Source of the DNA: Cystobasidium ongulense
Lineage: Eukaryota; Basidiomycota; Cystobasidiomycetes; Cystobasidiales; Cystobasidiaceae
Length of the DNA stretch: 64,000 bases
Reading direction: 5' to 3'
NCBI GenBank assembly: GCA_022835595.1
Contig: BQUP01000005.1
Location: 1,855,501-1,919,500, forward strand
Part shown: one piece after another, positions 55,333 through 64,000 of the stretch
Position numbering within the stretch: position 1 is the first letter of the stretch
Layout: each line of letters opens with the position of its first letter
Made by a program: the position numbers and the translations under genes
Notes under the pieces: generated by a model
Told to the model about the DNA's origin: nothing
What the model saw: only the letters and a program-made list of their open reading frames with translations
Database searches by the model: none

Positions 55333-56874
55333 GATTGTAGATGTGAAAGGGTAGCTGGGTAGGTGGAACTAGGCAGGTCGAGGAGGTGGTAATGAATGTG
55401 GGTTGCTGAAGAGCGTGTGGGTGCGAAAAGCTAGTAAGTGTCAGGAAAGTGATGTGGAAGAAGAGAGAGAGAGCCAGACGCGAAATCAGTTGTTTAAATA
55501 CTCTTCCTCTCGGCTCATGGGCAAATTTTCCTTTTTCCTGCGGAGTTCGCGCGCCGTCGGGCTGTTTGTTGTTTTGTGCAACAAATTAAGCCTTAAAAGC
55601 GATCATCCATACCATCTTGCACATATCATTCTGTTAAAGGCTCCAGATTTGCTGCGAATTTGGGGTTGAGTCACAGTAGTGCATGCCCGTGTTATGGCAT
55701 GCTGGCCTTTTCGTGTCGAGATTGAGTTTCGCGCGAACTCTCCAAGGTATGCCCGATTTGCGATCGATAAATTAAGAAGTGAATAATTAAGTTACGTCGT
55801 AAACAACGTCCTTTCTCGATGCTGCGCGTCACAATTTGTTTGGCGTATGCTGCGGTGGGATCTCATTCGATATGTACGTACCTACCGTAAGTTTTATCAG
55901 AGCGGTAACTCCCGTATCGCCCGCTACGGCATCGTAACATGGAGTGCTGGACTATGTATGATAGGCGCGCGCAAAGTCACGTGCAGAATAATTTTCCTGC
56001 GCGTCTTACAGACGGCGACTGGGCCAGGGAGGGTACGGTAGAGGGGTATCATAGAGTATGGTATGCGAATCACTTGCATGATGGTCTGCTCATACTAGGC
56101 TGTGGAGGTAGCCTCGTACATCATTAACATTCTAGAGACGGCTCACCGGACGGGAAGGAGATGCCACAGGTAACAACAATAATGTACCCATGGCTTAAAA
56201 CGGAGTTCATCACGCAGAAGGTCAGCTCGTATTCGATAGCCTTACTCCACCATGATTCTTTGGTCGACCTTGGTTCTCAAGTCGTGTAATCCGCCCTGCA
56301 ACGCACGCAAGCAGTCCATCGATTATTCGATGCTTCCTCAGTCAATATCGGTATGCGATGGTGCGTAACATGCGTTTGCGAGGGTGTGTATCAAAGTTGT
56401 CACAGCGTACGGCGAGCTCGAGCACGTCGACCACGTTACAGTATCGACTTGAGGATACGTCTTGACCTTCTTGTTGTCCTTTGGTGTGTACTGCATGAGA
56501 TAGATGTTTCTGGCCAAACTCACGAAGGAAACCTCCATTATACTAACCCGGCAATCCGGTTGCTGCAATATTGAAGCCAGTATTTGCAATACTACAGCAT
56601 GGGAGAGTATGTAACTCCTTGTGCATCGTAACTCGTAGAAACTACCGTTCCTCCACACTTGAGGTTTGTTCTTGCCGGGCAACTGCCCATCATCATGATG
56701 AACCGCAGGAGTTACCAGTTCCTTTCAGAGTGAGCAGATCGTCGCTGAAATTCCAGGTCCCTTCTCGAAAATGTTCACTCTGGTCCTTGACCCCGATAGA
56801 GTATACCAGCTTCTGGTGATTATGAGCAGCTCGAGCTCGCGGGGCTTCAGCTTTGGCCCACCCATACAGCATGC
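55333..56874. other. Long gene-free stretch between the array and endonuclease V
   Basis: About 1.5 kb. The first 320 bases are the upstream part of array unit 3. From 55670 to 56870 I found no credible gene on either strand; the longest open frame (minus, 56338-56682) has no domain and begins within non-coding-like sequence. Confidence 0.5.
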
Positions 56875-57889
56875 ATGGAGACAAGGAAGGCTGAATGGAC
56901 AAACATACAGCTCGAGATAGCTCGGAAAGCCATCTTTGACGACGCTGAGCTGTCCTTTGCAGTTCTGGAAGGTGGACGCCGCGAAGATGAACTCGTCGTA
57001 GATGCCGAGTCGCCGCCAGTCTACACTGTTCGAGAGAGGATAGAGGGACTTCACACCGTTGCTGGCATGGACATAAGCTTCATCAAGGGCACTGAAGACG
57101 AGGCAATAGCTACGCTGACTGTGCTGAGCTTCCCTGACATGGTTGTGAGTAGGCTTCAAGCAAGGCACATCAACGATCTTGAGCGTGTTGCGTCACATTG
57201 CTGAACTCGATACTACTCTGTACAGCTACTTCATTCTGTCTCTCGACAAGTACACCTGGATGCACCATATATCCCTTCCTTCCTAGCCATGCGCGAAGCA
57301 CACCACTTTGTCGACCTCATCGAAGATCTCCGAAATGATAGACCGGCACATGTTTCGTTTCCTCAAGTGTTCCTGGTAGATGGAAATGGAAGACTTCATG
57401 AGAGACAAGCTGGATTGGCAACAGTAGTGGGTGTCCTTGCTAGCGTTCGGACTATCGGGTGTGCAAAAGATTACCATCCAGTCTTGAATAACAAGGAGAG
57501 TCTTCCTGAATGGCGCAGATCGCAGAAGGGCTTCAAGGCAATTTGCAAAAGAATGCTACACAGTCGCGGCGAGTGGCTTGGTATAACAGATGCTGGGGGT
57601 AGTGTATACCTTGGTGCTGTAAGTACACTTCTAACCGATTTACAAGCTCAGGCGGGGTATAGCTAAAGTCTCGTCATCATGTTTGCAGGCCCTCCTGAAT
57701 TCACCCAACTCTAAAGCCAGTGTACCCATCTTTGTATCTCCAGGACACAGAATCTCCTTGGAAACAGCGACTGCCATAGTCCTCGCCTGCTCAAAGGTAG
57801 GGCGAGTGCCATGCCCTACCAGGACCGCGGATGCTATCAGCAGAGAGCGAGCGAGAGCCCTTGAAAAGAACGTCGAGCAGGTTCCTTGA
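56875..57889 (+). CDS. Endonuclease V
   Basis: Three exons (56875-57144, 57226-57618, 57689-57889) give 287 residues. The sequence starts METRKAEWTNIQLEIARKAI and contains VAGMDISFIKGTEDEAIATL (first active-site Asp), LLHSVSRQVHLDAPYIPSFL then AMREAHHF (the PYIPSFLAFRE motif with its Glu), VFLVDGNGRLHERQAGLATV (second Asp), and VSPGHRISLETATAIVLAC. Endonuclease V cuts at the second phosphodiester bond 3' of deoxyinosine in DNA, and the eukaryotic enzymes prefer inosine in RNA. All catalytic residues are in place. The length suits eukaryotic members (human about 282). Confidence 0.94.
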
Positions 57890-58497
57890 ATTTTGAAGCA
57901 TTCTGCAATACACGAATGCGAGAGTCGCGAGCGGTGTCGACACCAAGTATAGATGTACACATTGGCCCGAAATGCTCTCCATGCAGAACGTGCTGTGTGC
58001 CGTTAGACGAGGGTGAATTTTGAGGTGGATCTATAGAAACCCGACCAGCAACAGGCTTCTGAACAATAGCAAAGATACTGAAATGAAGAGCTCTATAAAC
58101 ACAATGCTCCTCAACAGTAGTGCTTGATGCGTTCTTGGCTAGTGAGGAGTCCAGGAAAATGCTGGTGTAGCAGCGTCTCAAAGAGCTATCTTGCGGTCAT
58201 ATTGAGCTCACCGTCTTTTTATGTATTGTTGTTGTGTTGGTAGGATGATCAGCCATTGTAGCTGGTCTACCCAATGTCATAATTATTCTAATTTCCGATC
58301 GTTACGACGTGTCCAAGTGAGCAATTGCCGACACCGCTTACCTTGGACCAAGTCGACTTGTTCTTGTCAGACTGACCATCGCGAGACTGCGAGGACACCA
58401 CGAATAGAGCTCGCATCGTACAACGTTGCCTTGAGCTATCGGATCAAGCTATTCCGGCGCACGGTCGCAGCGTAGAACCACGCTCGTGTAGCCCAGC
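57890..58497. other. Intergenic region
   Basis: Between endonuclease V and SEC62 on the same strand. No gene seen; minus-strand open frames here (57837-58181) overlap endonuclease V exon 3 and lack domains. Confidence 0.5.
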
Positions 58498-59551
58498 ATG
58501 TCGGCGATGGATCAGAGGGAGCGGCAGAAACAGGCGGCGCGTGAGTACATGCAGGGCGACACCATTCACATGACAGCACATCTGATGACTTCACCTCCAG
58601 CCGAGATGCAGAAGACCATGGCATGGTTGCGCAACAAGTCTGGCATGAAGATCAAGACTGGTGTGTTGCACCAGAAACGCGTCGAGTACTTCAAGGGTGG
58701 GCATCGGAACCCATTCGACCTTGTTCAGAGCGACGAACTGAATACTGCATAATGTACTTGCAGGCAAGTCAGCCATCAAGGCACTCTTGTCGCCAGCATT
58801 CGCCAAGTTGAAAGGCGTTCATAAGATCACGAATGAAGAAGAGGCGATCCAATTCCTGCAATCAGCTGCAGTTATATTCTTCGTTCGTGTCGCAAGAGGG
58901 CACAGCGTGAGTGCCCAAGGACCACAAGGCGTCAAAGGACCCTCTATGAAGATGCTCGAGATTGATCAAAAGCAAGTCTTTGAGCCGGAGCAATATTATG
59001 TCTGGTTCCTGGCTCCATCACAGCTAAAGACGATGCTCGGTGGAGTAGCGATGGTAGCTATTATCCTGGCCGGTGTCATGTTCCCTCTGTGGCCTACGAA
59101 ATTGAGGATTGGAGTGTGGTACCTCTCCATGGCCATGCTAGGCGTCATCGCTCTCTTCTTCGCGCTGGCGATATTCAGATTGATCTTCTATGTTATCACA
59201 ATCGTTGTCGCCAAGCCTGGTCTATGGATATTCCCGAATCTCTTTGCAGATGTTGGATTTGTGAGTTCCAGTGTACTCCCTTTGTGTACATCCGACTAAA
59301 CTTCCTACTATACAGGTGGACAGCTTCATTCCAGGATGGGATTGGGATATCCCACCACCAAAGAAGAAGAAGACTGTGAGTCTGTATCGGTCTCCGATGA
59401 TAAAGCTACAGATTACTGACACGCGTGCCTTTCACAGCGCAAGGCAGGCGAGTTGAAGAAGAGCAAGCGTGGACCATCGCCACTTCCAGGACAGGCGAGA
59501 CCAGGGCCAAATGGCGTCGAATCTGCTACGATAACCGAGTTGTCAGATTAG
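58498..59551 (+). CDS. SEC62: Sec62, ER protein translocation component
   Basis: Four exons (58498-58696, 58764-59260, 59316-59375, 59438-59551) give 289 residues. The N-terminal cytosolic part reads MAWLRNKSGMKIKTGVLHQK then RVEYFKG, as in Sec62. Two membrane segments follow (MLGGVAMVAIILAGVMFPLW and LSMAMLGVIALFFALAIFRL). After them come KPGLWIFPNLFADVGFVDSF and IPGWDWDIPPPKKKKT, and a basic tail. Sec62 works with Sec63 and the Sec61 channel to import signal-peptide and tail-anchored precursors after translation. The orientation, with both ends cytosolic, is as in the family. All introns are GT-AG and in frame. Confidence 0.95.
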
Positions 59552-60089
59552 GCTTCTATGTAGTTGGGAGTGAATGCAATAGAGGGAGTATACATCGAAA
59601 AGCAGGATGTGATGCGTCTTGCCATCTAAGGAAGACGGTCTGCGTCGTGATGCTGTCTGTCAGGCTGACTGATTCGCTGGAACATGTGAAATGACAATTG
59701 AGCACTGTGTGGAAGGACACAACGTACAACAACACATGCATGCACGTCCGACAGGCTCTTGCTTTGCTTCGCTGCGATGGTCGTGATGTCTTCCCTCGCT
59801 CTCGCTCGCCTGCATTGCTGCATTCCACCAACTTCACACAGGATACAGCAAGCGGGAGACTGGGAGAACAGGACAGAACACGACACAGGGCTGGACAGCC
59901 AGCTTGGATGCGGCGACACACGCGCACGGTGCAATAGACGGGCCACGCAGCGCGAGAGACGAGAGATAGAGAGATACAGACCACGCCTCATGCTCTCCCG
60001 TTAAGGCAACACGAAATCCACCACCCTCCATACAGCAACTAGAAGGCTAGACAGCAGTCATCGTGGCACTCCCACCCGCAGAGAGACGC
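59552..60089. other. Intergenic region
   Basis: Holds the SEC62 3' UTR and the promoter of the next gene. Purine-rich near 59940-59980. No gene seen. Confidence 0.5.
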
Positions 60090-63000
60090 ATGGATGATGC
60101 TCAGTCCAGGCAGAGAGGCCCTCCTCCGCCAGCAGACGAGCGCTCATCCTCGTCAAGGGCTCCTCCTGGAGGATCGCAGAGAGAGCACTGGCAGCGCGAG
60201 GACAGCAGGTGAGCGTCCTATAACCCCAAGCAGACGTAGTGGGAAGGTTACTGAGAGTTCGAATGTGCCTTTCAGTCATCCCTGGCGTTCAAGAGCACCT
60301 CTAGAGGAAGAGTGAGTCTCTGCTGGGTTTTCCGCTGGATGGCAACTCTGCCAGCCTTTTAGCGGCGAGACACACATTGAGCATGCATACACAGCACATA
60401 CTGACGCATTCGTGTCAATTCCATAGCCGCTTCGCATCCAAAAAGCCCTGGTCGAACGGGTCAGGCAACGCCGGAGGGCCTTCAACTTCGACTTCAGCAT
60501 CAGGAGCAGCAACAGGAGGACATGGCTGGCAAACGGGCGATACAGACTGGGAGAGGACGTCGGGGGCTGCGAGAAGAGAACGATTGAGAGACCAAGAACG
60601 CTCGTACAGCCGTCCTTCTGGCCCTCCAGGTGCTGGCTCTTCTGCCACTGCTGCAGGAGGACCGACGGAACGCAGCAGCAATGGACCACCGCCATACCGA
60701 CGCCATGCCCACCCTCAACGCAGTCGCTCACAATCACCGGCTGGCCCTTCGACGTCTTCATCTACAATGCCATACTCCAGCGCGCCGCCTCGACAACGTT
60801 ACGAGCAGCAATCCTCGCCTCCAAAGCGGCCATGGCAAAGCCGAGACAGCAGGGAATCGCTGCCTCCTTCATCTTCTTACAACGATACACCACCGCCTTG
60901 GGATAGAGGCGGACCACACAGAGGACCGAGAGGAGGCCCTTGGAGCGATCGAAGACCGAATGGCATCGTTGGATCCCATTCAACGCCGTATTCCAACGAT
61001 AGATTCGCCTTGCGTTCGGCCAGAGATGGCCGAAGCCATTTCGAGGACCCACTTGACCGCAGACCACTCGACAATAGCTGGTCAAGACAGCCGAAACCTC
61101 ATGGGTACGCTCCATCTATCACCGCCTTAACACCAGCCAGGCTGACGGCCCCCCATTCTAGCGATGCCAATGGCTGGCGAGACGACAAAGGCAAGGGTCC
61201 AGCATATGAGTACGATGACCGCCGGCCATCTTTCTCGAGGAACAACCAGAACAATCCTCCTCCATCTTTGAGCGAATCGAGAGGTCGTTCACCTGAATCT
61301 GTCAGATCTCGAGAACGCCGTTCTCCGTCTTACGACGACTTTCCAATTCGCTCTCCTGCCAGTTCGACACATTCACATTCCCGACTTTCAGACCGTATAC
61401 CTCCAGAGTATGAGCGCCAACGTAACTTTCCTCAACCTCGCCTCTCAGCACCTCCCAAGCAATCGCATCCACCTCTCAATCGTTCAAGCAGTGCAGGGCA
61501 GCCAGCACCGAAACGAGAATTCGATTTTCCACCTGATAGACCTCCAGATGTATCGGAACCACGGGTTGGACGATCTGCCTCAGTCAGTCAAGGGCATACT
61601 GCTCACAACGGTAACAGAAGCTGGCCTGTAAGAAGGCGATCGCTATCAACAAGTCCGCCTAGAGAAGTCGAGGAAACGAAAGACCAGTCGTCACCGCGCT
61701 CATTAGCAGAACGACTGGGTCCTTTGGCGTCCGTAGCCAAAGAACTTCAAGATCGCATTGAACCGATTATCTTCCGAGCGCGAACGCCGCCTCTGAAGAG
61801 TCCAATTCGACAATCTGCGCCCTCCACACTCCAACGCAGTCGATCGCCCCAACCGCTACCGACAACCACAATTCCACCACCCGTCATTCGCTCATTCACA
61901 CCTCCTCTACCTTCGCCAGCGCGGCGGCCGCCGCAACCCCCCAATGGCATTGAAGTCATTCACAAGCCTGCTAAAGACACAAGTCCGTCCCCCAAATTGG
62001 GTTCTTCACCTTCTGACGCGGCGAACTCAAGTCCACGTCCGTCAACTACGGATCTTGAATTCGCTTCATCTGAATTTACGCAAGGTAGAACTTCCCCAGA
62101 TGTCAGCAAGGACGATGAATCGATGCAAGAGGACGAGAGACCAGAAGACGAGACTAAGCTGATGCTTGTTAGTGGCACAGACGTCTCTCAGACAGAGCCA
62201 TTGGCGAGCTTGGAAAGAATGCCTCGAGCACCAGTCCCCTTACGTAGCCTTGAGACCGTTTCTGTGGGTATCCCACTTACCGATCAAGGCTCAACAGCCG
62301 ATTTGAGCGTTGACGAGCTGTTGGCCTCGAAGACAAGGCAAGCAACTGGTGAAGAAGAACAGCCTACGGTCAACATTGAGACGGTGCGATCTGAAGAATT
62401 GAGAGAGAAAATAGTCAGCGTGGCCAAAGTTGAGGTTGCGGAAGCTGAAATGACAGTGGAAGACTCGACATCGTTAACACACGATTCACCAATTGTAGAG
62501 GTCGCTGGAACGTCTGCTTCCTCCATCGTGGTGAATGAGGTTGAAATGGACACGGATGGGCCAGAAACGCTCGTCCAGAATGCTCGTGAGGATAGCCAGG
62601 AAGAGGAAGAGCACGAGAATCGAAAGACGCCGCTGCTCGAGGAAGAAGCAAAGGAGGAGGATCCTAAAGCCAAAGAGTTTGCAAAAAGTCTGCTGTCGTT
62701 CATCGAGACGAATGAGCCGGATGAAGAGGACGCTTCTGTTGACCTTTCCACGATTCTGGAAGACAATAAGCTAAAAGCGCCGATTTCGTTACCTCTGGCT
62801 GTAAATATGCCCGAAGATGGTCAAAACCTTTTCGAAATCAAGCCCATCTTATTAAGCAATCATGACCTCCTGGATGGCTGGCTTCAGGATAACATGGCAG
62901 CTCGTGACAAGCGACGTGGAGAGAAGATCTTTCGCCTTCGACAACGGTACAAGGAACTAGATGCCGAGTGGCACATCCATTGCCATAGGCTGGAGAAATT

Positions 63001-64000
63001 GCGCGAACGTCAAAAGAATAGACAGAATATTCCCATCGCTCCTCCTACACCATCGGTCGACTCAGCAGGAATCTCAGTAGTGCCTACAACCCCGAATCTG
63101 CTCGCTCCTTCCGGTCGTTCGAATCGACGCTCAGCTGCGTCTAGCATTGGATATGGCGATGCAGTTCGCTCCGAAGCTGAGTTTCTGGAAATTCTCGCAA
63201 GCTTGGAAGATGCAGATATGCGAGATCCAAATCTGCGAGCTATGAGAACTACCGCTACCGTACCTGATCAAATCATCGATGAAAGCGAATACACCCTGCA
63301 ACAGTACGACGATAATAATGGCTTGGTCACTGATCCCTTTGAGCATTACACCATCAATAAGTCTCCTGATAGTTGGACAGAAGAGGAAATAGCCATCTTC
63401 TGTCGCCGATATGCTCTTTATCCCAAGCAATTTGGAAAAATAGCGGCCGCCTTGCCTGACAAATCGACAAACCAATGCGTGCTGTTCTATTATCGTTCGA
63501 AGAAGAAGATCGACTTTAGAGCGTTGGTCGACCGCAAGAACAGAGACGGGCGCCGAAAGCGGGCCAAGGGCGAGAAGGGTGAGGGCTCAGGTGCAAATGG
63601 GAAGAAGGGGCCGTCTTTGCTCAACAACATCGAACGTGCAAGAGGTGGTGAAGTGGAAGATGATGAAGACGACGAGCCTCAAACGCCAGGAAGCGCTATG
63701 GCTCAAGAGTCGACTGTTTTGTCTACTGCTCGAGCTCTCACTCAGCAGATCAACGGAACGACCGAAGGCAGATCGGAAGCTAGCAAGAGACCTCCTCCTG
63801 CAGGGCGCGCTGCAAGCAACAAGAAAGCGGCGCGCTTCATGTCGCCATCGGCCGAACGAAGTGGGACGGACGACGGTGTACCTCCATCGGATGGAGTTCT
63901 AGCAGCCGCTGAAGCTCTAGGCTTCCTTTCGAATATTCCTACAGGAGATCCCGACGACCCCAACTCGCGGCCAAATAGCGCCAGGCAAAAGAAACGTAAA
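60090..64000 (+). CDS. SNT1: SANT-domain corepressor, Snt1-like (Set3 complex), 5' part cut by window end
   Basis: The start is MDDAQSRQRGPPPPADERSS at 60090. Two small introns lead to a long exon from about 60429 that stays open to the window end. About 950 residues of Arg/Ser/Pro-rich disordered sequence precede an acidic stretch and a helical segment (AARDKRRGEKIFRLRQRYKE). The SANT domain follows: SPDSWTEEEIAIFCRRYALY, PKQFGKIAAALPDKSTNQCV, LFYYRSKKKIDFRALV. This is the NCoR/SMRT/Snt1 SANT type. In yeast Snt1 scaffolds the Set3 histone deacetylase complex in the nucleus. A second SANT domain and the C-terminus would lie outside the window. The family call rests on the SANT sequence and the preceding helix; other SANT corepressors are possible. 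Confidence 0.8.

Noticed and set aside
56338-56682. Minus-strand frame of 114 codons in the gene-free stretch
   Set aside because: No domain, no paired introns, atypical composition; judged chance.
60276-61115. Minus-strand frames over the Snt1-like gene
   Set aside because: Antisense shadows of a long Arg/Ser/Pro-rich exon that is open to the window end.
1-64000. Transposons, retroelements, virus-derived genes, CRISPR arrays, bacterial operons
   Set aside because: None was recognised; there are no reverse transcriptase, transposase or integrase motifs and no terminal repeats of that kind.

Overview
This is a window of nuclear DNA from a fungus, most likely a basidiomycete yeast or dimorph of the Tremellomycetes type. 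That placement is an inference. It rests on dense genes on both strands, many introns of about 50-100 bases with GT-AG borders and CTNAC-like branch points, several microexons, and a gene set that is wholly fungal and eukaryotic. No rRNA, tRNA, CRISPR array, transposon or virus-derived element was recognised. Gene models were made by reading splice sites by eye.

From 1 to 25 kb the window is ordinary, tightly packed housekeeping sequence. It holds a partial TOPORS-like RING ligase (-), PDCD5 (+), mRNA capping guanylyltransferase (+), a 17-exon glutamine-synthetase-family enzyme (-), a Gbp2/Hrb1-type three-RRM mRNA-export protein (-), the farnesyl/geranylgeranyltransferase alpha subunit RAM2 (+), the Fe-S helicase CHL1 (+), a Sel1-repeat Chs4/Skt5-like chitin synthase activator with a CaaX end (-), two divergent Pho13-type HAD phosphatases (- and +), and the SAM-domain RNA regulator VTS1 (-).

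From 25 to 32.3 kb lies an accessory island. The VTS1 upstream region (25.1-25.55 kb) is repeated in decayed form at 28.7-29.2 kb. The 3' end of EMC2 (32.0-32.3 kb) is repeated in decayed form at 28.1-28.4 kb. This is the signature of an old 3.65-3.9 kb tandem duplication. Its two halves now hold different genes: a CAT/condensation-like acyltransferase (-) in one and an unrecognised 294-residue protein (+) in the other, with a 93-96 bp degenerate tandem repeat in front of the latter.

From 32 to 49 kb the order is EMC2 (-), MPO1 (-), RPB10 (-), NMD3 (+), a 1,863-residue VPS9-domain Rab GEF (-), a small predicted lipid-anchored repeat protein ending in CCVVA (+), and a striking protein with a coiled coil, a bacterial-type YbjQ fold and a tryptophan/glycine-rich tail resembling an Argonaute hook (+). 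From 49.2 to 55.65 kb three tandem 2.2 kb units each carry one gene for a small secreted cysteine-containing protein (-), with an assembly gap inside the array. From 56.9 kb to the end come endonuclease V (+), SEC62 (+) and the 5' part of a SANT-domain Snt1-like Set3-complex protein (+), cut by the window edge.

The genes do not form one pathway. Some functional links are visible: RAM2 encodes the shared subunit of the enzymes that would modify the two CaaX proteins, NMD3 and RPB10 share a short divergent promoter, and EMC2, SEC62 and MPO1 all act at the ER.
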